NCBI RefSeq assembly: GCF_029868855.1
Contig: NZ_JARWOV010000186.1
Span: 1 to 64,000, forward strand
Origin: Nocardia carnea
GTDB taxonomy: Bacteria > Actinomycetota > Actinomycetes > Mycobacteriales > Mycobacteriaceae
Length of the DNA: 64,000 bases
Direction: 5' to 3'
Of this stretch, positions 16,256 to 24,552 are shown piece by piece. Under the pieces are notes generated by a model, which saw only the letters and a program-made list of their open reading frames with translations, was not told the DNA's origin and did no database searches. Each line of letters opens with the position of its first letter. Within the stretch, counting starts at the first letter, position 1. The position numbers and the translations under genes were made by a program.

Positions 16256-17617
16256 ATGGCCGATGTGCACGCGCACCGACTCACCGGGCTCCGGGCGGCC
16301 ACCACGCTGGTGGACCTCGGTTTCCCGGCGATCAGCGCCGGGGTGATCGCGCGCCGCCGGCCCGTACTGGGCGTGCTGGAGCGGATCCAGGCCGACGAAC
16401 GCGCGGCGCGGCGATGGGACAAACTGCGCGCCGAGTTCGGCCGCGGACCGGTCGAACTGGTCGTGCCCGGCCGGCGGGTGATCGTGATACTCGACCCCGA
16501 GGACGTGGGCCGGGTACTGGCCGGGGCGCCGGAACCGTTCGATCCGGCCAACCGGGAGAAACGGGCCGCGCTCGGGCAGTTCCAGCCGCACGGCGTGCTG
16601 GTATCGCAGGGACCGATCCGCGAACGGCGACGAGCCGTGAACGAAGCGGCGCTCGATACCGGTGTACCCCTGCACCATCTGGCCGAGCCGTTCGCGGCGA
16701 AGGTCGCCGGCGAAGCCCAGGACCTGCTCCAACAGGCCGGCCGGCGCGGCGTTGTGGGGGCAGCGGATGTCACGGCCGCGTGGTGGCGGCTGGTGCGCCG
16801 GGTTGTGCTGGGTGAGCGGGCCCGCACCGATGATGCCATCACCGATGAGCTGTGGCGGTTGCGTGGCGCGGCTAACGGGGCTTTCGGGGCGCCACCCTTG
16901 CGGAGAAGGCGAGACCGCTTCCTCTCCCGGTTGTACGACTATGTCGAGAACGCCGAACCCGGCAGTCTGGCCGGCGCCCTGGCCGATACCCCCGCGGGCG
17001 GGGCGATCGACCCGGTGGGGCAGATGCCGCAGTGGCTGTTCGCCTTCGACGCGGCGGGGATCGCGTTGTCGCGGGCACTGGCCCTGCTCACCGAGCATCC
17101 GGATCAGCGCGCTCGCGCCCGGGCCGACGCCGAGGATCCGGACCAGGTGCGGCTGCGGCCCTATCTGCGGGCGTGTGTTCTCGAATCGATCCGGTTGTGG
17201 CCCACCACCCCGGTGATCCTGCGCGACACCACCGAGTGGACCACGTGGCGTACGGGTTCAGAACAGTTCGCGCTCGAGCCCGGCGCGGCGCTGCTCATCC
17301 TGGTCCCGGCGTTCCACCGCGACCGCCGGTCGCTGCCGTTCGCCGACAGCTTCACGCCGGATATATGGCTCGATGGCCGCGCGGAACAGTATCCGCAGCT
17401 GGTGCCCTTCAGCGCCGGTCCGGCCGAATGCCCCGGACGGAATCTGGTCCTGTTCGTCACCAGCGCGCTGCTCGCGCACCTGCTGTCCGGACCCGAACTC
17501 CGGTTGTGCTCCCACCATCTCGCACCGGGTACGCCGCTACCGGCCACCCTGAACAATTACGGGCTGGAGTTCGCGGTCCAACCGGCGGGGTTACGGAGTG
17601 TAGCGCCACCACGCTGA
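16256..17617 (+). CDS. Cytochrome P450 with atypical I-helix
   Basis: 453 aa. The haem-binding loop F-S-A-G-P-A-E-C-P-G-R puts the axial Cys near residue 392. The K-helix E-S-I-R matches ExxR. The I-helix region reads AFDAAGIALSR, so the usual A/G-G-x-D/E-T motif lacks its acid-threonine pair. This pair normally delivers protons for O2 activation, so the enzyme may use peroxide or do a non-monooxygenase reaction. GGAAGGAG precedes ATG 16256. No ferredoxin or reductase is adjacent. The stress-type promoter upstream suggests co-expression with the oxidative-stress genes of the window. Confidence 0.88.
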   Translation: MADVHAHRLTGLRAATTLVDLGFPAISAGVIARRRPVLGVLERIQADERAARRWDKLRAEFGRGPVELVVPGRRVIVILDPEDVGRVLAGAPEPFDPANREKRAALGQFQPHGVLVSQGPIRERRRAVNEAALDTGVPLHHLAEPFAAKVAGEAQDLLQQAGRRGVVGAADVTAAWWRLVRRVVLGERARTDDAITDELWRLRGAANGAFGAPPLRRRRDRFLSRLYDYVENAEPGSLAGALADTPAGGAIDPVGQMPQWLFAFDAAGIALSRALALLTEHPDQRARARADAEDPDQVRLRPYLRACVLESIRLWPTTPVILRDTTEWTTWRTGSEQFALEPGAALLILVPAFHRDRRSLPFADSFTPDIWLDGRAEQYPQLVPFSAGPAECPGRNLVLFVTSALLAHLLSGPELRLCSHHLAPGTPLPATLNNYGLEFAVQPAGLRSVAPPR

Positions 17618-17671
17618 GCTGGTTCCCCGGAATCGCTGTCATCATGTGACCGCCTCCGGCGGTGCGGGTCC

Positions 17672-17701
17672 GGCTCCGCACCGCCTTCTCGGTACGGAGC
17701 C
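17672..17701. terminator. Hairpin between convergent genes
   Basis: The arms GGCTCCG-C-ACCG and CGGT-A-CGGAGCC, with one mismatch and a 6-nt loop, lie between the P450 (+) and the Rieske oxidoreductase (-). It is a likely bidirectional terminator. The rest of 17618-17857 holds nothing else recognisable. Confidence 0.5.
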
Positions 17702-17857
17702 GACGACAGGGGCCGTACCTCGGTGCCACGTGGGGACGTGGTTGTCGAGCTCGCAATCGTGACCCCACGCGCCGGCCGTTACGGTCAGTGCCGGTCGAGG
17801 ATTCTCAGGCCCCGGGCCTGCATGTCGGCGCCGAGTTGTGGCGACGGAATACGGCGA

Positions 17858-19390
17858 TCAGTCCTCGTCCGGATCGATCGGGTCCAGTGCGGTCGTCGCC
17901 GGGCCTTCCAGGACGTTGCCGTCGATATCGAAACGCGATCCGTGGCAGGGACAGTCCCAGCTGGTTTCGGCGTCGTTGAACGCGACCACACAGCCGAGGT
18001 GGGTGCAGACCGCCGAGACGGCGTGCAACCGGCCGTCGTGGTCCCGGTACACCGCGCTGCGCCGGCCGGACCGGCGCATCACCGCCCCGCTGCCCGGGGC
18101 GAGATCGGCGGCGGAATCGACGTATGCGCTCGGAGCGAGACGGTCACCGATCAGATGACGGCCCACCTCGAGACCGGATTTCAGCAGGGTGCCGGTCTCG
18201 ACGCGAGGGTGCAGCCGGCGGGGGTCGTAGATTCCGGCCCACGGCAGCGGCTCTCCGGCCAGTTCGGCGGCGAGCAGCCGGCCGCCCATGATCCCGTGCG
18301 TCATCCCCCAGCCGCCGAATCCCGTGCTCACGTAGACGTGGCGAGTTCCGGGATGGAAGCGGCCGATATAGGGAAGGCCGTCGGTGGTGGTGTTGTCCTG
18401 TGCGCCCCAGTGGAAGTCCAGAGAGTCCACCGGGAAATGCGTCTGCGCCCAGCCGGCCAGGCGCTCGACGGCCGCCGCGGTCGATCCCACGCCCGGCCGC
18501 ATATGTTCCCCGGTGACGATGAGCAGCCTGCGACCGTCACCGTACGGGGCGGTGCGGACGGAGCGGGTGTTCTCCTCGGGCGTGATGTACATCCCGTGCG
18601 GATCCGCGTCGGTGGCCAGCGGACCGGCGACCGCCAGTTCCCGCCGGGGCTGCAATCGCGTGAAATGCAGTGCCCGGTCGAATATCGGATAGTGCGTCGC
18701 CACCACCACATCGCGGGCACGCACCGTGGCACCGTGCTCGGTGGTCAAGCGGCAAGGGTCGCCCTCGTCCAGTCCGACCACCCGCGTCCGCTCGTAGATC
18801 GTTCCCCCGGCGCGGACAAGGTTCTCGGCCAGGCCGAGCAGGTATCGCCGCGGATGGAACTGGACCTGATCGTCCACCCGGATCGCCGCGGCCACCGGAA
18901 ACGGGAGCCCGGTCTCGGTCACCAGCGATGCCGGCAGCCCGGCCTCGGCCGCCGCCGCGACCTCCGCCCGAATGGTCGCGGCTTCGTCCGCGGAGGTGAC
19001 GTAGGTGTAGGCCGGTGCCCGTTCCAGTTCGCAGTCGATACCCAGATCGGCGGCCGTACGCACCAGATGTTCCACGGCGTTCTGCTGGGAACGGGCGTAC
19101 AGGCGGGCGGTGCCGGCATCGAACGACGACCGCAACGAGTCGTACACCAGTGTGTGCTGAGCGCTGACCTTCGCGGTGGTGTAGCCGGTCGTTCCGCTGA
19201 CGATACGGTCGGCCTCGAGCACGGTGACCGACCGGCCGGTGCTCGCGATCTCCCAGGCGCAGCAGAGTCCCGCGATACCGCCGCCGATCACGGCCACATC
19301 GGTGTCGAGATCCTCGGTGACCCGCGGGTACGCGGTCGGCCCGGTCGAGTGCATCCAGTAGGACTCGGCCATTCCGGTGGGTGCGTTCAT
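17858..19390 (-). CDS. FAD-dependent oxidoreductase with C-terminal Rieske domain
   Basis: 510 aa. The N-terminal DAO/GlpD-like domain carries the FAD motif G-G-G-I-A-G (about residue 36-41) and a GFGGWGMTHG segment. The C-terminal Rieske [2Fe-2S] domain has C-T-H-L-G-C (about 462) and C-P-C-H-G-S (about 480), so both Cys/His ligand pairs are present. This DAO-Rieske architecture (YhfW-like) is found in many actinobacteria; the natural substrate is not established. ATG 19390 is taken, although an ATG six codons later is possible. A GTGT-N15-GGGTA promoter lies directly upstream. Confidence 0.88.
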   Translation of the reverse strand: MNAPTGMAESYWMHSTGPTAYPRVTEDLDTDVAVIGGGIAGLCCAWEIASTGRSVTVLEADRIVSGTTGYTTAKVSAQHTLVYDSLRSSFDAGTARLYARSQQNAVEHLVRTAADLGIDCELERAPAYTYVTSADEAATIRAEVAAAAEAGLPASLVTETGLPFPVAAAIRVDDQVQFHPRRYLLGLAENLVRAGGTIYERTRVVGLDEGDPCRLTTEHGATVRARDVVVATHYPIFDRALHFTRLQPRRELAVAGPLATDADPHGMYITPEENTRSVRTAPYGDGRRLLIVTGEHMRPGVGSTAAAVERLAGWAQTHFPVDSLDFHWGAQDNTTTDGLPYIGRFHPGTRHVYVSTGFGGWGMTHGIMGGRLLAAELAGEPLPWAGIYDPRRLHPRVETGTLLKSGLEVGRHLIGDRLAPSAYVDSAADLAPGSGAVMRRSGRRSAVYRDHDGRLHAVSAVCTHLGCVVAFNDAETSWDCPCHGSRFDIDGNVLEGPATTALDPIDPDED

Positions 19391-19400
19391 GGGGCGCGGA

Positions 19401-19424
19401 TACCCCGGCCCCGCACTTCGACAC
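19401..19424 (-). promoter_or_regulatory. SigF/SigB-like promoter variant (GTGT-N15-GGGTA)
   Basis: Minus-strand GTGT (19424-19421), 15 bp, then GGGTA (19405-19401), ending 11 bp before the Rieske oxidoreductase start. The same GTGT variant precedes the small gene at 39982. Confidence 0.45.
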
Positions 19425-19453
19425 TTCGCGGAACCGGACCGGGCGGGAGCGGT

Positions 19454-20350
19454 TCAGCCCACGTAACGCCGGGCCGGTGAACGCGCCTGGGAGTCCTCCA
19501 GCAACAGGAGACCCGCCTCCACCTCGGCCGGTACCACTTCGCGTTCACGCAACACCCACGGCAAGCCGCGGACGGCCGCCAGGACGGCGCGGACGGTCGC
19601 CGCGTCGGCCGGTGCGGAACGCAGCACCGCCGCGGTCCGGCGGGCCGCGCTGCGCACCGGCCGGCGTAACCACAGAGTCCACAGGGTGTTCCGGATCCCG
19701 AGACCGCGCCGCCCGGTCGAATCCCGGAGCACCGACGGCGCGTGGTGGATCACCATGTCCTCGATCCAGCACATCCACCAGCCGTGCGCTGCCAGATCCA
19801 GTGCCAGCAATTCCTCCTCGCCGCCGAACCACAGCCGCCGGGAGAACCCGCCGACCTCGCGGAACGCACTCACCCGGAACGCGGACAGGGCGGCCATCAC
19901 GCCGAGCAATGCCGGACCCGGCAACCAATCGGGGCCGGGGACGGGTGAATCGCGCAGTTCCGGCGTGATCGGATCCTCGCGTAGGTCGGGAGCGACCAGG
20001 CAGCGCCCGGTCACCGAACCGAGACCGGGGTACCGGTCGAGCAGATCGGCGGCACGGGTGAGGGCACCCGGCTGCCATTGGGTGTCGTCGTCGCAGAACG
20101 CGACATACGGTGTGCGTACACGCTCGACCGCGAGATTACGGGCGAGCGCACCCAGGTTCTCGCGCGCCCGGATCACCTGCACCGACGGGAAGGCCGCGGA
20201 TACCGCGTCGGCTGTTCCGTCGGTGGATGCGTTGTCCACGAGGATGATCGGCGCCGCGTCGGGCAGGGTGGTCATCTCGGCGAGCGTTTCCAGCAGTTGC
20301 TCCCGGCGGTCGCGGGTCATGATCACCACCGTGATGCGGTCGGTGCCCAT
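19454..20350 (-). CDS. Family 2 glycosyltransferase
   Basis: 298 aa. GT-A fold with the opening ITVVIMTRDRREQLLETLAEM, the nucleotide-binding VDNASTDGTADAV and the metal-binding D-D-D in FCDDDTQW. A later W-x-G-G-E-E-E-L acceptor-site motif is present, and the C-terminal region has basic helices. It is 4 nt downstream of, and related to, the next GT2 gene at 20355, probably a duplication. ATG 20350 follows AAGGAAG. It is the last gene of a three-gene minus-strand unit. Confidence 0.88.
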   Translation of the reverse strand: MGTDRITVVIMTRDRREQLLETLAEMTTLPDAAPIILVDNASTDGTADAVSAAFPSVQVIRARENLGALARNLAVERVRTPYVAFCDDDTQWQPGALTRAADLLDRYPGLGSVTGRCLVAPDLREDPITPELRDSPVPGPDWLPGPALLGVMAALSAFRVSAFREVGGFSRRLWFGGEEELLALDLAAHGWWMCWIEDMVIHHAPSVLRDSTGRRGLGIRNTLWTLWLRRPVRSAARRTAAVLRSAPADAATVRAVLAAVRGLPWVLREREVVPAEVEAGLLLLEDSQARSPARRYVG

Positions 20351-20354
20351 CCGG

Positions 20355-21368
20355 TCACTTCCTTTCCTCGGCGAGTTCCAGCATTCCCGCACCCCGCTCG
20401 ACTTCCGGCGGCAACCGGCACCGCTGCGCCAGCGCCCACGGCAGCCGGCCCAGGACCCCCGCCGCCACCGGAACCGTCCGCGGGTCCCGTACCGCGCGGC
20501 CGAGCAGGCCTGCCGTTTCCGCCGCGCACTTCCGCAGCGGGCGGCGCATCCAGGTGATCAGCGCGTTGTTGCGCTGTTCGGCGCGCCTGCGCCACCCCGG
20601 CGGCGGACGCTGCGCCGAAGGATGGTGGTGAGCGCGGATATCGGCTACGTAGCAGAGTTGCCAGCCGGCGGCCGCCAGGTCGAGCGCCAGCAGTTTTTCC
20701 TCGGCGCCGAAATGCAGCAGCGGGCTGAACCCGCCGGCCCGCAGGTATGCCTCCCGGCGCACGATCGCCGCGCAGGCGAGGAACCCGAGAACCGAGGGCC
20801 CCGGCAGGTCGGCGGTCTGTCCCAGCGGGCTGGTCGCCATCAGTTCGTTGACCGGATCGTCCCGGTTTCCGGCACCGACCAGTGTGCGTCCCGCGACGAG
20901 ACCGAGTCGCGGACAGGCGTCGAACAGTCGTTCCGCGCGGGTCAATGCGTCACCGGCCCACCACGAGTCGTCGTCGCTGAACGCGACATACGGTGTGCGA
21001 GCCCGTTCGACGCCGAGATTGCGGGCCGCGGCCCCGAGATTGCGTGGCAACCGGATCACCGTGACCCCGTCGAAGGTTCCGGCCACGGCGGCGGTGTCGT
21101 CTTCGGACGCGTTGTCCAGCACAAGGATCTCCGGGCGCGGCCGCAGCGCGCGCAACTCGGTCAGGGTACGCGCGAGTTCAGGAGCGCGGTTGCGGGTCGC
21201 GATCACCACCGTGGTGCGCGCTCCCCCGCCGTCGGCGTTCGTTGCCGCCGCCGGCCCCCGGCCCGCCGACGCTGCTCCGTTACCGGACGAAGTATTCACC
21301 GCGCCGCCGGTCGGGTGCCGCGGTGCGTGGCGGGTCGCGGCCTTCGCCGTATCGTCGGCCGGGCTCAT
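20355..21368 (-). CDS. Family 2 glycosyltransferase
   Basis: 337 aa. A low-complexity Ala/Gly/Thr N-terminus (about 1-50) precedes the GT-A domain (TTVVIATRNRAPELARTLTEL, VLDNASEDDTAAV, D-D-D in FSDDDSWW, and F-G-A-E-E-K-L acceptor motif). It is clearly paralogous to the adjacent GT2, sharing RNLGVERARTPYVAF. It starts at ATG 21368, overlapping the pyruvyl transferase stop by 4 nt (ATGA). Presumably both add sugars to the same surface glycan. Confidence 0.88.
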   Translation of the reverse strand: MSPADDTAKAATRHAPRHPTGGAVNTSSGNGAASAGRGPAAATNADGGGARTTVVIATRNRAPELARTLTELRALRPRPEILVLDNASEDDTAAVAGTFDGVTVIRLPRNLGAAARNLGVERARTPYVAFSDDDSWWAGDALTRAERLFDACPRLGLVAGRTLVGAGNRDDPVNELMATSPLGQTADLPGPSVLGFLACAAIVRREAYLRAGGFSPLLHFGAEEKLLALDLAAAGWQLCYVADIRAHHHPSAQRPPPGWRRRAEQRNNALITWMRRPLRKCAAETAGLLGRAVRDPRTVPVAAGVLGRLPWALAQRCRLPPEVERGAGMLELAEERK

Positions 21369-22252
21369 GCGGAACGTCCCGGGAGTAGTTCGTCGAGGAG
21401 CGCGGCCGCCAGGGAATCGGCGGCCGGGAAATCGTTGCGCCGGGCGTGTTCGCGGCCCGCGGTCGACAGACACCACCGCCACCACCGGTCGACCACATCG
21501 GCGTCGAGCGCCTGTTCGGCCGGAATCAGTGCAGGCCAGCCCAGAGCAGCCGCCTGCGCGGTCACCTTTCCCCCGCCCGCGACCGGGTCCACCGCCAGAA
21601 CGGGCACGCCTGCGCGCACAGCGAATACGAGACCGTGGAGCCGGGTGGTGACCACCGCGTCTAGTCGCGCGAAAACCGAGGCGAGCTGATCGGGGGTGCG
21701 GCACTGGCGCCAATCGTCGCCGGCGAGCCGGGTGTCCAGCGGTAACCGGGCGCAGTCCAGGCCGCCCAGCCAGCGCTCCAACGCCTCGTGCACCGAATCG
21801 TGCCGTCGCGCCGAGCCGTATTCCGCCTGTCCCGGGGCGAAGACCACGCCGATCACCGGAACGGTGCCGGTGATCGCCGATACCGATATATCCGGGCGGG
21901 CGGTACCCGGATCGTCGCGCGCCAGCACCCGGTGGAATCCGGTGACCGCCGCGTCGGCGGGGTCGAGTACCGATACGCCGACGGCGATGCGGCGGCAGCT
22001 CGCATATCGTTCGTGCAGGGTGCGCACCTGTTCGCCGTGCGCCGGTCCGCAGACGAAGACGAGATGCGAGTAGCGGCCGGAGTCGGCGTCGTCGAGATGC
22101 AGCGCATCGGGCCGGAACCCGGGACTCCACGCGGTCTCGTACGGAATCCCGGCCCCGGCCAAGGTCTCGCCGACGCGGCGCATGCTCAGCACATCACCGG
22201 CCGTCGCTTCCCCGTGCACAAAGCTGGACCATCCGGTCACCAGTACGCGCAT
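21365..22252 (-). CDS. Polysaccharide pyruvyl transferase family protein
   Basis: 295 aa. It resembles the WcaK/CsaB family that transfers pyruvate from PEP to glycan hydroxyls as a ketal, giving negative charge. Visible family features are the early LVTGWSSFVHGEATAGD, the mid VVTTRLHGLVFAVRAGVPVLAVDP (the T-R-x-H-G-x-x-x-A signature) and a C-terminal W-R-W-C-L helix. It is slightly shorter than typical (300-350). It is the first gene of the minus-strand glycan unit. Confidence 0.82.
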   Translation of the reverse strand: MRVLVTGWSSFVHGEATAGDVLSMRRVGETLAGAGIPYETAWSPGFRPDALHLDDADSGRYSHLVFVCGPAHGEQVRTLHERYASCRRIAVGVSVLDPADAAVTGFHRVLARDDPGTARPDISVSAITGTVPVIGVVFAPGQAEYGSARRHDSVHEALERWLGGLDCARLPLDTRLAGDDWRQCRTPDQLASVFARLDAVVTTRLHGLVFAVRAGVPVLAVDPVAGGGKVTAQAAALGWPALIPAEQALDADVVDRWWRWCLSTAGREHARRNDFPAADSLAAALLDELLPGRSA

Positions 22253-23039
22253 GGTGCGCGCTTACCCGGTTCGCCGCGCGCCAATCGACCGAGACGCCCG
22301 GCATCCCCTCTCGACGACACCGGGCGGCATTCTCCAGGCACGCCACCGTTGGTCGGCGCCATTCGGCCCGGCCACGGCAACCCGTCCGCACCGACTGCCG
22401 CGCACCGCGCCGGACGGGAGGCGCTGGGTGGATCGGGCAGCCCGCTCTCCGATGTCGAACCTGCCGGTGTGCTGTCCACCCCGACGCTGACGACGCGGCG
22501 CCACCGCCGGGGGCCACCGGACAGGTGTTCGCGCTCGGGCCGCGAGCACACCGCGCGACGGCGCACAGGTTCCTGCTACCTGCCGGAGATCGCCCGCAGC
22601 CGCGGCCACCGCTGCCGTGACACGCGGGGTACCGACGCCGGCACAGCCGGCCAGAGGATGGGACCACCCGATAGGCGTCGGCGACGAGCTCGGCGATCTC
22701 CGCCCAATCCACCGGAACTGAACCCGATGTTGAAGCTGCCGAGGTCCGGTCGCACTCGAGCGCCCGGATCCCGGCGAACGACTCGCCTGCCTGCCCTGTT
22801 GCCCCGGGATATCTCTGCACACCGGCGCATCGGGTGTCCGAACGCGGCTCGGTAACCGGGCCGCGGTGCGCCCCATCTGGCCGACGGGCATCACCCCATC
22901 CGGTTCGGTGCCGGCCATGCGAGACAACCCGCGTGTCACCGAGTGTGTGGCGCATCAGCTGGACAAGGTCCGTTCGAGCGGGGCACTGGGATACCGGCGA
23001 GGCACAGCAGGCCGGCATGGCGGCCGCGCAGCCGACCGA
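22253..23039. other. 787-bp region without an intact gene
   Basis: It lies between two minus-strand genes. Several long open frames exist, but all have Arg/Ser/Pro-rich shadow-like composition and no domain match. One short stretch resembles a known family (see 22662-22712). It probably contains the promoter of the minus-strand unit starting at 22252 (a GGGTAA lies at 22267-22262) plus degraded coding DNA. Confidence 0.55.
22662..22712 (-). pseudogene. Possible remnant of a MmcQ/YjbR-type gene
   Basis: Seventeen residues on the minus strand (VDWAEIAELVADAYRVV) match the conserved C-terminal segment of actinobacterial MmcQ/YjbR-fold proteins (D-W-x-E-V-A-E-L-V-x-x-S/A-Y-R). The flanking sequence in that frame is not recognisable, and the expected PKR tail is absent. 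I read this as a decayed fragment with low confidence. Confidence 0.25.
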
Positions 23040-24428
23040 TTACCGCGGTGGCGGTTGCAGATGCACCACCTTGGTCCGGGTCATCTCGTCGAGTAGTTCG
23101 GGGCCGTAGCCGTATCCGCTGCCGCTGGCGCCACGAGGGTGGGCGGCGCCGCCGGGTGCGCCCCCGAATACCGCGTTGATCTTCACCGTGCCGACCGGCA
23201 GCTGCCGCCAGGCGGTTTGGGCATTCGCCATCGAGGAGGTGAGCACGGTCGCGGCGAGCCCGTAGTCGTCGCCGGCGGCTTCGGCGAGGCCCTGCTCGAA
23301 CGTCGGGACGACCCGCACGGGTGCGACCGGGCCGAAAGTCTCCTCACGCATGATCCGCATCGCCGGGGTGCAGCCGGCCAGAACGGTCGCCGGGTAATGG
23401 GCGCCGGGGCCGTCCGGCACGGTCCCGCCCGTCAACGGTTCCGCGCCGTCGGTCACCGCTTCGCGCACCTGGGTGTGTACCTGTTCGCGATGGCGGCGGT
23501 CGACCAGCGGGGCCGTGGTCCGGGTGCGGGCAGCGGTGGCCAAAGCCGCCAGGAAGGGTTCGGCGATCGCTTCGTGAACGAATATCCGCTCCACGGCGAC
23601 ACAGATCTGCCCGGAGTTGGCGAAGGCGCCGAGTGCGGCCTGTTCCGCGGCCCATTCCGGGTCGACATCGGCGTCGACGACGAGCGCATCGTTACCGCCG
23701 TTCTCCAGCAGCACGTGTGCGCCGGTCGTGGCCGCGCTGCGGGCGATCGACCGCCCCGCGGCGGAACTTCCGACATGGGCGACGAGATCGATATCGCGAT
23801 GTGCGGCCAGCGCCGCACCGACGGTGCCGTCGCCCTGCAGTGTCTGCAGTACTCCGTCCGGCAGCATGTTCGCGAGCAGTTCGCCCAGGAGGGCGCCGGT
23901 GTGCGGGGCGCGTTCACTCGGCTTGTACAGCACCGTGTTCCCGGTGACCAGAGCCGCGCCGAGCAGGCCACAGGACACCGCGACGGGATCGTTCCACGGT
24001 GTCAGCGCGACCACTACGCCGCGCGGTTCCCACACCATCAGGTCGGTGGCGTCGATATCGCCCTGCAGGCTTCTGCCCCGGTGTACCGGGCCGAGTTCGG
24101 CGTACTGCTCCAGCGTCGCCGCACCGGCCGCAATGCCCTCGGCGCCCTCGGTCCGTGGGCGTCCGGTTTCGGATTCGGCGAGCGCGGCGATCTCGTCGGC
24201 GCACGCCCGGAGCCGGGCGGCTCCCGCGCGTACCGCCGCGGCGCGTTCGGTCGCCGGGGTGCGTGCCCAGTGTGATTGCGCATGACGGGCGGCAGCGACC
24301 CGCTGGTCCACTTCCGCGATTCCGGTCATGGGTATCGTGCCGACGGCGCCGCCGGTGGCCGGGTCGAGGATCTCGATGTCGGTTACCGGGTACCGGATGG
24401 GTTCTGTGACAGTGCTCGGTCCGCTCAT
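23040..24428 (-). CDS. Aldehyde dehydrogenase family protein
   Basis: 462 aa NAD(P)-dependent aldehyde dehydrogenase. The NAD fold includes T-P-W-N-D-P (about 143-148) and the G-S-S-A-A-G loop (about 220). The general base is Glu 242 in L-L-E-N-G-G, and the nucleophile is Cys 276 in NSGQICVAVERI. The substitution W-N-D-P for the common W-N-F/Y-P is unusual. It is divergent from the GT4 gene at 24553, with facing promoter motifs in the 124-bp gap. The link to the glycan locus is positional only. Confidence 0.9.
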   Translation of the reverse strand: MSGPSTVTEPIRYPVTDIEILDPATGGAVGTIPMTGIAEVDQRVAAARHAQSHWARTPATERAAAVRAGAARLRACADEIAALAESETGRPRTEGAEGIAAGAATLEQYAELGPVHRGRSLQGDIDATDLMVWEPRGVVVALTPWNDPVAVSCGLLGAALVTGNTVLYKPSERAPHTGALLGELLANMLPDGVLQTLQGDGTVGAALAAHRDIDLVAHVGSSAAGRSIARSAATTGAHVLLENGGNDALVVDADVDPEWAAEQAALGAFANSGQICVAVERIFVHEAIAEPFLAALATAARTRTTAPLVDRRHREQVHTQVREAVTDGAEPLTGGTVPDGPGAHYPATVLAGCTPAMRIMREETFGPVAPVRVVPTFEQGLAEAAGDDYGLAATVLTSSMANAQTAWRQLPVGTVKINAVFGGAPGGAAHPRGASGSGYGYGPELLDEMTRTKVVHLQPPPR

Positions 24429-24439
24429 GCTCCCCGGCT

Positions 24440-24463
24440 TTGCCTGGAACAGCCGATTCAAAC
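24440..24463 (-). promoter_or_regulatory. Variant stress-type promoter for aldehyde dehydrogenase
   Basis: Minus-strand GTTT (24463-24460), 15 bp, GGCAA (24444-24440), 12 bp before the aldehyde dehydrogenase ATG. It is mirrored by the plus-strand motif at 24518-24541. Confidence 0.4.
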
Positions 24464-24517
24464 ACCGGTGTCCGGCCACCGCGGAACAGACCCGCATCTT
24501 CCGCTCGACAGCGGCAT

Positions 24518-24541
24518 GTTTGAACCGGCGGGAACCGGCAA
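24518..24541 (+). promoter_or_regulatory. Variant stress-type promoter for the glycan operon
   Basis: GTTT (24518-24521), 15 bp, GGCAA (24537-24541), 12 bp before ATG 24553. It has the same spacing and downstream distance as the divergent motif at 24440-24463. The two -35 regions form a TTCAAAC/GTTTGAA inverted repeat. Confidence 0.4.
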
Positions 24542-24552
24542 GAGCTACCGAC

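Noticed and set aside
15226-16842. Long minus-strand open frame across the SDR and P450 genes
   Set aside because: It is antisense to two clear genes, Arg/Ser/Pro-rich and without motifs. A shadow frame.
17723-19480. 585-codon plus-strand open frame opposite the DAO-Rieske gene
   Set aside because: The minus strand has complete FAD and Rieske motifs. The plus frame is compositionally a shadow.
22194-23018. 274-codon minus-strand open frame in the glycan-locus gap
   Set aside because: Composition is Arg/Ser/Cys-rich with no domain apart from one 17-residue match. More likely decayed DNA than a gene.
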